Assembly (NCBI GenBank): GCA_023417655.1
Contig: JAEZFD010000039.1
Coordinates: forward strand, 1 to 64,000
Reading direction: 5' to 3'
Source: Planctomycetota bacterium
GTDB taxonomy: Bacteria; Planctomycetota; Planctomycetia; Planctomycetales; Planctomycetaceae
DNA: 64,000 nucleotides
Under the pieces are notes generated by a model that was not told where the DNA came from, did no database searches, and saw only the letters and a list, made by a program, of their open reading frames with translations. Positions 17,702 through 25,767 of this stretch are shown here, in pieces. Position numbers and translations under genes: made by a program. Each line of letters opens with the position of its first letter. The stretch's first letter is position 1.

Positions 17702-18178
17702 TCATCCATCAGTCCGGCTGACTGACTGACTGGTTGTAGAATCCGTCGGCGCATGCGGGATTCGGCTCGCAAGCTTTCTGGACAAACGGACCAGAGATTC
17801 GCGGAACATTTGCTGCGTCGCTGTCCGGGCTTCGCGACCGGGGATCAGAATCAGGTCGAGTCCCACCGGCAGTTGATGCTGCTCCAGTCGAAATGCCTCT
17901 CGCAGCAAACGCCGGAGCCGATGGCGGACAACCGAGTTCCCATGGCGACGGGAAATGCTCATGCCGATGCGAGGATGCGTCATTCCATTGGCGTCTGCGA
18001 AGACCAGCATGACCGAGTCACTCGCCTTCTGCTTCCGCGCATAGATCCGTTCAAAGTCGCGTCCGCTGCGAATTCGAAAGTGCTTTGGAAATGTCAGACG
18101 CGGGACGCCGACGACTTCACGCGTCTGGCCCTCATGTGCAGCCAGCCCGTCCTTTGGAGCGCTATTCGGTGCAGTCAC
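17702..18178 (-). CDS. rnpA: Ribonuclease P protein component
   Basis: Protein subunit that binds the RNase P RNA and the 5' leader of pre-tRNA. The conserved core LTFPKHFRIRSGRDFERIY starts near residue 28, and the signature RNR-type motif RRHGNSVVRHRLRRLLREAFR lies at about 76-96. At 158 residues it is longer than the usual 110-130: about 24 extra residues at the N-terminus and a Ser/Thr-rich C-terminal tail. The ATG at 18178 lies inside the end of a 75-codon gene, overlapping by 17 bases, which suggests translational coupling. The usual neighbours rpmH, yidD and yidC are absent. The gene converges on the P450 gene with 63 bases between them. Confidence 0.93.
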   Translation of the reverse strand: MTAPNSAPKDGLAAHEGQTREVVGVPRLTFPKHFRIRSGRDFERIYARKQKASDSVMLVFADANGMTHPRIGMSISRRHGNSVVRHRLRRLLREAFRLEQHQLPVGLDLILIPGREARTATQQMFRESLVRLSRKLASRIPHAPTDSTTSQSVSRTDG

Positions 18179-18389
18179 GACGAGCCGCTCCCACGATCTG
18201 CGACATCTGACTAATTACCGGCAGGGCGGCAGTCACTTCCTGAGAGATTGGATCAAGAAAGGTCTCCTCGAAATTCTGGGCTTGCTGGTCGCTCCAGACT
18301 TCGCGGGTTTTACTCCAGCTGAGAAGCAGTTCTTCAAATGCTTCCTGCAGACGCCCCGACGCGCTCTGATAGTTCGATGGGTTGGACAT
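18162..18389 (-). CDS. Small helical protein overlapping rnpA, unknown
   Basis: A 75-residue protein from ATG 18387-18389, with GGAGG about 6 bases upstream, ending RRDCTE. Residues 10-70 are almost entirely helix-forming with regular hydrophobic spacing (LQEAFEELLLSWSKTREVW, then FLDPISQEVTAALPVISQM), so a two-helix hairpin is likely. The size and helical-hairpin shape recall WXG100-like proteins, but there is no W-x-G motif at the turn. The stop lies 17 bases inside rnpA, so the two genes are probably cotranscribed and coupled. I do not recognise a family, and a role in RNase P function is not implied by position alone. Confidence 0.6.
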   Translation of the reverse strand: MSNPSNYQSASGRLQEAFEELLLSWSKTREVWSDQQAQNFEETFLDPISQEVTAALPVISQMSQIVGAARRDCTE

Positions 18390-18543
18390 CCGGGCCTCCG
18401 ACGGGGACGAAACGAAAGGAAGCAGAAACGGCCGTCCCCCTCGGCGGCACATTCCTGCTTCCCCATTTTGCAGACCAGTGATTCAGCAATGCAAGCCCTG
18501 CGATTTCGAAGTCCGCTGGGAACTTGACATCGAAGATGCCTGA

Positions 18544-19506
18544 TTATCGTTGGAGCGTCCCTGATGTGGGCGTCACAGGGTTCGTCGCGACAGGTGGCAT
18601 CATTGCCTCCAGCGTCACCGGCTGTCCCGATTCTTTGAGACGCTGTCGTTCGGCGTCAACATAGACGTTCGCGGTCACGGTTCTGAGTTCGTGCCCTCGT
18701 TCGGGAGGTACTCCCTCCAGCCGCACGGAGATCTGCTCCATCCAGCCTGGCTGGCGTCGCATTGCATTGCTCATCAGGGAGACGAACAGGCTGATTTCCT
18801 CGAAATTTTTGTCTGCGATCCGGAAACTCATCGGCGAGACCACTTTTGCGAGGGCTTCGACAGTCTGAGATGGGAAGCTAACGAACAGGTCGCAATGGTG
18901 CTGAATATGGGTCGCCGAAACTGTTTTTGGCTGTAGGTGCATGAGTGCCCGAGCCTGAATCGGTCGTGGCATGCCGGGTCCCTGCAGCTGTCCGTGACAG
19001 AGAATCAGGACGCTCTCAGGAGTTCGCAAAAGCACTTCCACAGTTCCGACGGTGCCATCGCGGGTGTCAGTCTGATAGGTGACCGGTCCGCTTTGTGTCA
19101 GTTGGACTTGAGAGATTTCCATGGCTCTCCAGATGCTGACGGCAACATCGGGATGCTGGAGGAAATAGTCATATGTGCGACGATCTGCCGCAAAAGAGAC
19201 TGTGGGGAGGCGGCGGAACAGGCTCAGGTTATCGAGAATCACCTGAACGGAACGGTGATGGGCCGGATCGAGTTGCGCGAGCGGCAGCTGGGCGATCCCC
19301 TCCGCTCGGGTACGTCGACTCGAATCCCCTGCCTGCACAAGGTCAGCCGTGATCTGATGCTGCCGATCAGCCACTTCCGTAAAGGGAATGACGTTCTTTT
19401 CGACGGCTTGAGGCTGAGCCTGGACACGCTGTTGCGCACCGATCCAGACGCACGCGACCACTAGCGGTACAGACCATGTCTGCCCGCGCAGGCAAAATCG
19501 CTGCAT
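18544..19506 (-). CDS. Secreted protein of unknown function
   Basis: A 320-residue protein with an N-terminal signal peptide (basic start MQRFCLRGQ, hydrophobic VPLVVACVWIGA, then QQRVQAQ with a likely cleavage after the second AQ). The mature part begins with a charged helical segment and continues with mixed strands, including VEVLLRTPESVLILCHGQLQG and VRLEGVPPERGHELRTV. The C-terminus is Pro/Thr-rich. No enzyme motif or domain is recognised. It probably acts in the periplasm or outside the cell. It is monocistronic and divergent from cysK, 263 bases away. The class of long, family-less exported protein is common in planctomycetes. Confidence 0.75.
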   Translation of the reverse strand: MQRFCLRGQTWSVPLVVACVWIGAQQRVQAQPQAVEKNVIPFTEVADRQHQITADLVQAGDSSRRTRAEGIAQLPLAQLDPAHHRSVQVILDNLSLFRRLPTVSFAADRRTYDYFLQHPDVAVSIWRAMEISQVQLTQSGPVTYQTDTRDGTVGTVEVLLRTPESVLILCHGQLQGPGMPRPIQARALMHLQPKTVSATHIQHHCDLFVSFPSQTVEALAKVVSPMSFRIADKNFEEISLFVSLMSNAMRRQPGWMEQISVRLEGVPPERGHELRTVTANVYVDAERQRLKESGQPVTLEAMMPPVATNPVTPTSGTLQR

Positions 19507-19686
19507 GATGTCCCCCTTCGCCCGAGTTCATCTCCCAGCCTCCGGCAAGAAGTGCCAAAGCCCCCCTGAGAGAAAGTCGGACTGCAAGGAATAATCGACA
19601 AAATTGAACCAACCGGCTGAGTCCAATTGCGTCGTCCGCAGGGTCTTGTTTAAGTCTCTGCGCAAAACTGGCACAATCAAAAAACC

Positions 19687-19716
19687 TTGCTCAAATGCCC
19701 CAGTTTCGACAATAAT
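19687..19716 (+). promoter_or_regulatory. Possible promoter of cysK
   Basis: TTGCTC (19687-19692) and AATAAT (19711-19716) with an 18-base spacer, 53 bases before the cysK start. Each hexamer is close to the sigma-70 consensus. An AGGAGGGTG ribosome site follows near 19754-19762. Confidence 0.4.
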
Positions 19717-19769
19717 CGACTAAACGTGTCGTGTTTCAGTGAGAATGCAGTTCAGGAGGGTGCAACAGA

Positions 19770-20702
19770 ATGGCCGTATTTCAGGACAACGCCGAATCGA
19801 TTGGGCGGACACCGCTTGTGAAGATCAACCACCTGACGAAGGGGTTGAACGCGACGGTTCTGGCGAAAGTTGAAGGTCGCAATCCGGCCTATTCGGTGAA
19901 GTGTCGTATCGGCGCCAACATGATCGCCGATGCGGAAAAGAAAGGCCTCCTGAAGCCCGGCATGTCGGTCGTCGAGCCCACAAGCGGAAACACCGGTATT
20001 GCTCTCGCCTTCGTCTGCGCTGCAAAGGGATACCCGCTGGTACTGACGATGCCGGACACCATGTCCGTCGAGCGTCGCATGATGCTCAAGTCATTTGGAG
20101 CCAAGCTGGTGCTGACTCCCGGTGCTGACGGCATGAAGGGGGCCATCCGCAAGGCAGAAGAACTGGCGGCTGAGCCAAACTTCTTCATGCCTCAGCAGTT
20201 CAAGAACCCTGCGAATCCAGAAATTCACCGCCTCACGACCGGTCCGGAAATCTGGAACGATACCGACGGCAAGGTCGATATTCTCGTCGCTGGAGTCGGA
20301 ACCGGCGGAACGATCACCGGGATTTCCTGGTTCTTCGAGAAAGATAAGAACAAGCCACTGCACTCGGTCGCCGTCGAACCAGCCGGTAGCCCCGTGTTGT
20401 CAGGTGGAGCCCCTGGCAAGCACAAAATTCAGGGGATCGGTGCCGGCTTCGTTCCAGAAACACTCGATACATCGATCGTTGACGAAGTGCTGCAGATCAC
20501 AGACGAGGAGGCATTTGCGATGGCTCCTCGGATCGCCCGCGAAGAAGGGATCACCTGCGGAATCAGCTGCGGTGCGGCCATGACGGCTGCACTGAAGATT
20601 GCCGCCCGCGCCAGTAGCGCCGGTAAGACAATCGTTGTGATCCTGCCAGACTCCGGCGAACGCTATCTGTCGACCGCTCTGTTTGACTCAGTTCGCGAGT
20701 AG
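19770..20702 (+). CDS. cysK: Cysteine synthase A (O-acetylserine sulfhydrylase)
   Basis: A pyridoxal-phosphate enzyme that makes cysteine from O-acetylserine and sulfide; 310 residues. The PLP lysine is in NPAYSVKCRIGANM (38-51), the same SVKCRIG form as Escherichia coli CysK. PTSGNTGIALA binds the substrate carboxylate, GVGTGGTITG the PLP phosphate, and the C-terminal blocks are HKIQGIGAGF and ILPDSGERYLST. It is therefore CysK rather than CysM or cystathionine beta-synthase, and lacks a CBS extension. The ribosome site AGGAGG is strong. A terminator follows the stop. No cysE or sulfate-assimilation gene lies nearby. Confidence 0.96.
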   Translation: MAVFQDNAESIGRTPLVKINHLTKGLNATVLAKVEGRNPAYSVKCRIGANMIADAEKKGLLKPGMSVVEPTSGNTGIALAFVCAAKGYPLVLTMPDTMSVERRMMLKSFGAKLVLTPGADGMKGAIRKAEELAAEPNFFMPQQFKNPANPEIHRLTTGPEIWNDTDGKVDILVAGVGTGGTITGISWFFEKDKNKPLHSVAVEPAGSPVLSGGAPGKHKIQGIGAGFVPETLDTSIVDEVLQITDEEAFAMAPRIAREEGITCGISCGAAMTAALKIAARASSAGKTIVVILPDSGERYLSTALFDSVRE

Positions 20703-20731
20703 TATTCCGGCAGCAATCTGTGTGTCATCAA

Positions 20732-20772
20732 AAATCCCCTGCCCGATCTTCTTTCGATCCGGCAGGGGATTT
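20732..20772. terminator. Bidirectional Rho-independent terminator
   Basis: AAATCCCCTGCCCGATC (20732-20748) pairs with GATCCGGCAGGGGATTT (20756-20772), 17 bases with one mismatch and a 7-base loop. A and T tracts on both sides suit the convergent cysK and rRNA methyltransferase genes. Confidence 0.85.
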
Positions 20773-20807
20773 CTTGTTTCAGTTCGGTCAGCGGCTCATT
20801 CGGCAAC

Positions 20808-21602
20808 TCAGCCAGCCCCGGCCAGTTGTCGCTGACGCTGGATCTCGTAACACAAGATTCCTGCGGCGACAGCTGCGTTCAGCGAGCCCACATGACCTGA
20901 CTGGGGAATCGCAATCTGCTGATCGCACAAATGCAGCAAATGCCCCGGCACGCCGGCTCCCTCATTTCCGATGAGGAGTGCGAGTCCCTGTGTGAGATCG
21001 GCTTCAAAGGGAGCCGTCGTTCCCTGCTCTGAACCCGCAAGCAAGCGGAAACCGCGATCCTTGAGGACTCGACAGGTTTCCCCCAGATCATCGACCTGGA
21101 CGATATCGAGAAAGTTGACGGCTCCGACGGAGCTGCGAACCACGTGCGATGACACTGAGGCCTGAGCCGAGGAAGGAACTACGATCGTGGAGATCCCGAA
21201 CAGGTCAGCGGACCGCAAGATCGACCCGAAATTGAACGGATCCTGAATCCCGCAGAGGACCAGAATCACCTGTCGGCTGTCGAGTCGGGGAAATACTTCT
21301 TCCGCCGAGGCATAGGGATAAACCGGCATCTTCGCCAGCAGACCCTGATGCTCGGTTGATCCACAGAACTTCTGCATCTCGGCAGGTGTGGCCTCAGCGC
21401 AGGGGATTCGTTGCTGATGAACCAGATTCTTGAGCTCCCGCTGCTGCGACAGGTCGAGATACTCCGAACACCAGAAGACTTCCACGGGCGTCCACTTTTT
21501 TGCCCGTAGCGTTTCCATCACGGCATGCCGCCCCCAGAGCCAGCATTTCTGATGGCTCCCCATGAGTTCTTTTGACGGCTTCCGACGCTTCTTCCCGACC
21601 AT
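20808..21602 (-). CDS. rlmB: SpoU-family 2'-O-methyltransferase (RlmB/TrmH-like)
   Basis: A trefoil-knot (SPOUT) RNA methyltransferase using S-adenosylmethionine; 264 residues. The N-terminal substrate-binding domain begins with the LWGRHAVMETL block typical of RlmB-like proteins. The catalytic domain has motif 1 DPFNFGSILRSA (around 123-134) with the invariant Asn and Arg, motif 2 LLIGNEGAGVP, and motif 3 IPQSGHVGSLNAAVAAGILCYE, which forms the knot. RlmB methylates G2251 of 23S rRNA. TrmH-type paralogues methylate tRNA, and the N-terminal domain argues for rRNA, but the exact target is not certain. Confidence 0.9.
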   Translation of the reverse strand: MVGKKRRKPSKELMGSHQKCWLWGRHAVMETLRAKKWTPVEVFWCSEYLDLSQQRELKNLVHQQRIPCAEATPAEMQKFCGSTEHQGLLAKMPVYPYASAEEVFPRLDSRQVILVLCGIQDPFNFGSILRSADLFGISTIVVPSSAQASVSSHVVRSSVGAVNFLDIVQVDDLGETCRVLKDRGFRLLAGSEQGTTAPFEADLTQGLALLIGNEGAGVPGHLLHLCDQQIAIPQSGHVGSLNAAVAAGILCYEIQRQRQLAGAG

Positions 21603-21661
21603 TCGCGACTCCGAGGTAGATTGAATCGCGAATCATAGCGGGCGAGAAGCGGTCGGTCTTC

Positions 21662-23077
21662 TCATGGCAACCGGAGCAGCAGATCTCCCGGTTGATTCGC
21701 TCCGAAGCTTTCGATCAGACCGGAATCATCCTGCCGATCCAGTCCGATCGCATAAACGACGGGACGCCCGAAGACACTGGCATATTTCATCGATCTTCCG
21801 TCATACGGATCGCGGGGAACTTCGTCGATCCCGGCTTCTCTCAACGCAGTTTCCAGATCAGAGGGACTCTTCTTGTTGTGTTCCAACTGATATCTGCGAA
21901 CAGCAATCAGGCAAAGAGTTCCATTGAGCGTCGCCTCTTTCTTTTTCATGACATCGATAAATTGATTCGGACTCCCCCAGCTCTGCAGAACGAACGCGAC
22001 GGACTTCATCTTAAAAGTGGATTTGTCCAGAGTGCCCAACATGGGCAGAACCAGGAGCAGCTCACCGGCGGCTTTCTCTCTCAAACGATTTCGCTCGGCA
22101 TCGATGAACTGGAAAGTTCGCCGGGTGTCAGGCTCATCCGCGGCCGCTTTCAATACCAGAGAGTAAAGCCGGTTGAGTTCCTGGAACTCGAGATCGAAAT
22201 TGAAGATCCCCGAGTTCTCGATGGTCATCTTCTCAGGAGCGAGTCCGGCGTCGTACATGTGCAGCAAACTGGCAAGCCCGATGTAGTCCATCCGAAGCCC
22301 CTCCGTGAGGCTGTCGACGCTCTGTTTCTGATGTTCCTGCAGCAGCGCGATCAGCCGATCGCAGTCCGCAACTTTCAACTTTTTGCTGGCCAGATACGAG
22401 TCGACGATTCCCCTCAGCGCATTGGCTTCGACCGCGCTTGCGTACAACTGGTGGATGACCGGCCCGCGAGGACGGAGATCTCGCGAGAAGCGTAATGCCC
22501 GCTTCAGCGCCAGATCAGCTCGATCGAAGTCACCTGCCGCACTGGCATTCGCAATTTCCAGGGCAGATAAAGGGCCGAGCGAGCGAGGCATTCCCATTGG
22601 GAGCGTCGCGGAGTCGTGCTGAAGGCCAGTGACGAAAACACATTCCGGACGTTCCTGAGCGGCGTCAATCAACTGGAAGCCTTCGGCAGCTCCCCTTAAG
22701 AGTTTCCTTGCCTCTGCTGAGGTTGCGTTCTCTTTGATCCACTGAGAGTCGGTATGACGCGGAGAAGTCACCTGAAAATTCTTGATGACCTTTCCGTCTT
22801 CGACTGTATCAGGGAGCTTCTGCAACCCTGTTGTGTCACCGCCGATTTTTCTGGCAGCATAGAGATAGAGTGGGGCCGCATTCCGCTCGGGAGGCATCCG
22901 GCTTTCGAGAAACTCACGAACGTTGAATGGCTCGTCTTCCCGTTTGCCTGCCCAATCGGGGATCAGCAGATCGGCTCCTTCGAGCTGATACAGGCTTTCA
23001 TCGATCATCGGGGGATCGGCAGCAAAGGCGTCGCTCGCAATGAGGATCCCCGCCAGAAGAGTCAACGTCCGCATCAT
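21662..23077 (-). CDS. Secreted protein of unknown function with helical repeats
   Basis: A 471-residue protein with a signal peptide (MMRTLTLLAGILIASDAFA, cleaved before ADPP). The middle (about 120-350) is strongly helical with Ala/Leu-rich segments such as ANASAAGDFDRADLALKRALRF, suggesting TPR-like helical packing. The last 90 residues have a pattern often seen at the end of planctomycete exported proteins: RRYQLEHNKKSPSDLETAL then VPRDPYDGRSMKY and YAIGLDRQDDSG. That tail resembles the C-terminal part of type II secretion pseudopilins in its DPYDG motif. The function is unknown; it is likely periplasmic. It lies alone on the minus strand between an rRNA methyltransferase and a DUF1080 gene. 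Confidence 0.75.
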   Translation of the reverse strand: MMRTLTLLAGILIASDAFAADPPMIDESLYQLEGADLLIPDWAGKREDEPFNVREFLESRMPPERNAAPLYLYAARKIGGDTTGLQKLPDTVEDGKVIKNFQVTSPRHTDSQWIKENATSAEARKLLRGAAEGFQLIDAAQERPECVFVTGLQHDSATLPMGMPRSLGPLSALEIANASAAGDFDRADLALKRALRFSRDLRPRGPVIHQLYASAVEANALRGIVDSYLASKKLKVADCDRLIALLQEHQKQSVDSLTEGLRMDYIGLASLLHMYDAGLAPEKMTIENSGIFNFDLEFQELNRLYSLVLKAAADEPDTRRTFQFIDAERNRLREKAAGELLLVLPMLGTLDKSTFKMKSVAFVLQSWGSPNQFIDVMKKKEATLNGTLCLIAVRRYQLEHNKKSPSDLETALREAGIDEVPRDPYDGRSMKYASVFGRPVVYAIGLDRQDDSGLIESFGANQPGDLLLRLP

Positions 23078-23232
23078 GTCAGGCCCTGCATGAGATGTGA
23101 TGATATGCTCTCACTTCCTTCTCTCAGTAAACGGGAAATCAAGTCGCATCTCAACCAGAAAGTGACAGCCGGGTTGGATTTGTCTCAATCGATGCTGTTG
23201 AAAACAGAAAACCGCGTGAGTCGGGGACCAAT

Positions 23233-23278
23233 AAAAAACGCCATCCAAAAATCACCCGCGAGAGTGATTCGGATGGCG
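23233..23278 (-). terminator. Rho-independent terminator of the DUF1080 gene
   Basis: CGCCATCC (23239-23246) pairs with GGATGGCG (23271-23278), and an inner pair AATCAC/GTGATT extends the stem. On the minus strand it is followed by TTTTTT (complement of 23233-23238), 40 bases after the stop of the gene at 23320. Confidence 0.8.
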
Positions 23279-23319
23279 ATGAATCTCGTTCGTCTGAGTA
23301 GAACTTCAGACGGGACCCA

Positions 23320-24183
23320 TTATGGAATATTGGCTGGAAGCGGATTCAGTTCGTACTTGCGAACGAACATCTCGGCCCCTTCGGTCTGCAGGAGAATCTT
23401 GCCCTGCTTCGGAGAGACGTTGGTCGCACGGTTCACAACAACGCCGTTGACGAGATAGACCAGAGTGTCGCCCTTGGCGTAGCACTCCAGCTTGGTCCAT
23501 TCCTGTCCTGGGCTTTCAACATCCTGCTTCCCGCGGAAGCCAAGGACGTCCTTCCAGTCTGGATCGCGTCCCCACCAGTTGATGCGGCCCTTCTCGAAGA
23601 CAATCGGTTCGGCCTTTGGATCGAATACGTTCTCGCCGTCTCGGTCTTTGCTGGCGCGGATGGTGGCAACAGAGTTGTACGTGTTCCCTTCCTGATCTTT
23701 TCCATCGAGAACCAGAATGTCGCCGGTTCCCCCTTCGATGATCTGGAATTCGATCGAAGCCATCCACGGTCCTGGCTTACCCGGTGAACTGCCGAGGTTT
23801 CCGTCTGGCCCCTTGCAGTGAATCAGAAGACCGCCGTCGCGTGACTTCTCTTTACGGCTCAGGAAGGTCTCTGTCCCCCAACGGTATTCGAGCACGAGAT
23901 AATAGTCGGCGTACTCATCCTTGGTGGTGAGGCCGCCGAAGCCATCCCCGGAAATTCGCAGCGTTCCGTCTGGCTGCATCTTGAAGACGCCGCGTGGGTC
24001 TTCGTAATGAGTGTCGGTCAACCAGGTATAAAACTCTGGCAGCTTGGGATCCTTCAGGAACTCGATCTTCTTGGTCGGAACAATCGCCTTCGGTTCGGCA
24101 ACAGTTTCTTTCTGAGCAAAGGACTGACCGCACAGGGCCAGCAGCGTCATGATGCTAAGACTCGCAGAAAACAGTTTCTTCAT
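23320..24183 (-). CDS. Secreted DUF1080 (3-keto-disaccharide hydrolase-like) protein
   Basis: A 287-residue exported protein with signal peptide MKKLFSASLSIMTLLALCG-QSFAQ. The mature part is one concanavalin-like beta-sandwich of the DUF1080 family: GTLRISGDGFGGLTTKDEYADYYLVLEYRWG, then GGLLIHCKGPDG, IEFQIIEGGTGD, and the late strand TLVYLVNGVVVNRA. DUF1080 proteins, abundant in planctomycetes and Bacteroidetes, include 3-keto-disaccharide hydrolases and other glycan-active proteins. The particular substrate is not predictable. It is followed by a terminator and preceded by a 220-base gap with nothing recognised. The DUF4432 gene upstream also suggests sugar handling. Confidence 0.88.
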   Translation of the reverse strand: MKKLFSASLSIMTLLALCGQSFAQKETVAEPKAIVPTKKIEFLKDPKLPEFYTWLTDTHYEDPRGVFKMQPDGTLRISGDGFGGLTTKDEYADYYLVLEYRWGTETFLSRKEKSRDGGLLIHCKGPDGNLGSSPGKPGPWMASIEFQIIEGGTGDILVLDGKDQEGNTYNSVATIRASKDRDGENVFDPKAEPIVFEKGRINWWGRDPDWKDVLGFRGKQDVESPGQEWTKLECYAKGDTLVYLVNGVVVNRATNVSPKQGKILLQTEGAEMFVRKYELNPLPANIP

Positions 24184-24404
24184 GGTGGGGACGGCCTTCG
24201 AATTGACGAGACGGCGGGACGTTCAAACTGACGCGAATTGAGAATACCCAGCAGGCATTCTGAAAGCCACGATACTACGTGCAATCCCGGTGATTTCAGT
24301 CGATTCGCGCACAATCCTTTAAGAAGTCTGATCTCCAGATAGACATCACTGAGGATGCTTCGTTCCGTGCCATCATGCAGAAGCAAATAAACGATGTTCC
24401 AGCG

Positions 24405-25598
24405 CTAATCAATTGGACAGAACGGCGCTACCGGTTGTGGATGCACTTTCGGAGTCGCCGTTCCCTGAAGCGCACGAATGTCAGCGGAGACCCGGGCAAC
24501 TGACTCCACTGAATCATGTATTTGCAGCTCGAGAGTCGACACATAGGTCGCGTCTGGCTTCAATCCAATCACGCGCCCGTGATGCCGCTCGAAGGCTTTG
24601 AAGTTCGGATAGTTGGTCGCAGGTTCCAGCCCTGCGACATAACCCGACTTCTGATCCTGCGTGCATTTCCAGAATGCAAAACAAGGAAGCTGTCGCGTAT
24701 TGAACGACAGGCTCAGTCCGCGATCACCGGCTTTGTTTCGAAGTAATGCCTGCGTCTGCCCGTTTTCATCAGTGCGAGGATGTACGTAGAACACCTGTTC
24801 CGCATATCCCAGTGTCGGCCCTTTGCATTGCGGATACTGAAGAATTCCTTCTGCTGCCCGGTTATCGCGCGGGACTATCTTTTCAGCAGCGATCTCCAGA
24901 CAGGCGCCTTCGTCAAGAAACGGAGCGCCGACGTTCGTATGATAAAGCAGTTGCAGGTCGGTTGTATCCGCACCTAGATTGGTGATCTCGTCTTTAATCA
25001 CGAACGAAGATGATCCGATGCGAGTCGTGATCGTCGACTTCATTTGCAGCGATGGCCCGAAGAGCGTGCATTCGTTAACGACGCCGGAGACACCGATGAT
25101 CCCTTCCTTTTCATCAACGAATAACTCCACTTCCTGAGCCGGAAGATTGGCGATCCGGCCGTGAAGTGTGATCTCGGATTCCAGCGGGCTGTTGGCGGTC
25201 TCGTCGTGTCCCGGTGGTCCATTGAACGAGAGCCCACAACGGCAGACGAGTTCATTGAACCCATCCAGCCAGCCAAGCCCATTCCGACTTTGAAGATTCA
25301 CAAAGTGCGGGTGAACGGGTTGCTTGATTGGCGAGTCCCAGCCAACAGGAATATCGCCGAGTCGTGCATTCCAGATCCCCATTCCTCGGGTCGGCAACAC
25401 ATAGATGGACAGGGGACCATTACACAGCTCAATGATCTCAACCCCAGCCGACAAGCCTGACCAGAAGTGCCCGAAGCGGATCGACCAGTCATCACGTCCG
25501 AGAATCTTTTTCTGCTTGCGCCCATCGAGCATCATCTCCATTTCTGGCAGACGACGTTGATCCAGTGCCGCATCAAGCTGAATGCGAGTGGTTCCCAT
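24405..25598 (-). CDS. DUF4432 protein (aldose 1-epimerase-like fold)
   Basis: A 397-residue cytosolic protein of the DUF4432 family, which shares the galactose-mutarotase beta-sandwich fold. Seen: the N-terminal block GVEIIELCNGPLSIYVLPTRGMGIWNARLGD, then PVHPHFVNL, LDGFNELVCRCGLSFNGPPG, LHGRIANLPAQEV, LLYHTNVGAPFLDEG and the C-terminal GLEPATNYPNFKAFERHHGRVIGL. Conserved His and Glu residues in the LHGRIAN and GLEPATN blocks resemble the mutarotase active site. Family members are thought to interconvert or bind sugars; substrate is unknown. There is no signal peptide. The DUF1080 gene lies 221 bases downstream on the same strand. Confidence 0.87.
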   Translation of the reverse strand: MGTTRIQLDAALDQRRLPEMEMMLDGRKQKKILGRDDWSIRFGHFWSGLSAGVEIIELCNGPLSIYVLPTRGMGIWNARLGDIPVGWDSPIKQPVHPHFVNLQSRNGLGWLDGFNELVCRCGLSFNGPPGHDETANSPLESEITLHGRIANLPAQEVELFVDEKEGIIGVSGVVNECTLFGPSLQMKSTITTRIGSSSFVIKDEITNLGADTTDLQLLYHTNVGAPFLDEGACLEIAAEKIVPRDNRAAEGILQYPQCKGPTLGYAEQVFYVHPRTDENGQTQALLRNKAGDRGLSLSFNTRQLPCFAFWKCTQDQKSGYVAGLEPATNYPNFKAFERHHGRVIGLKPDATYVSTLELQIHDSVESVARVSADIRALQGTATPKVHPQPVAPFCPID

Positions 25599-25767
25599 AC
25601 CGCGTGACCTGTCTCTGTATCTGGACGTGAAATGGCAGCAGAAGAATCTGCTGCCTGTTCGACAGTGACGCGACGATCATTCAGAAGATCTCAACGTCGT
25701 CGACAGAAAAATTCAAACGCAGTATTGCCATGAATAAGCCTGCGTGAAAGCGACAGAGCTGATCGAA

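Noticed and set aside
19880..19930. Cys instead of Asp after the PLP lysine in cysteine synthase
   Set aside because: SVKCRIG is the normal form in the CysK branch that includes Escherichia coli, so it is not a defect.
21692..22495. Long open frame (267 codons) on the plus strand
   Set aside because: It is the exact antisense of the exported protein gene at 21662-23077, which has a signal peptide and coherent composition. The antisense frame has none of these.
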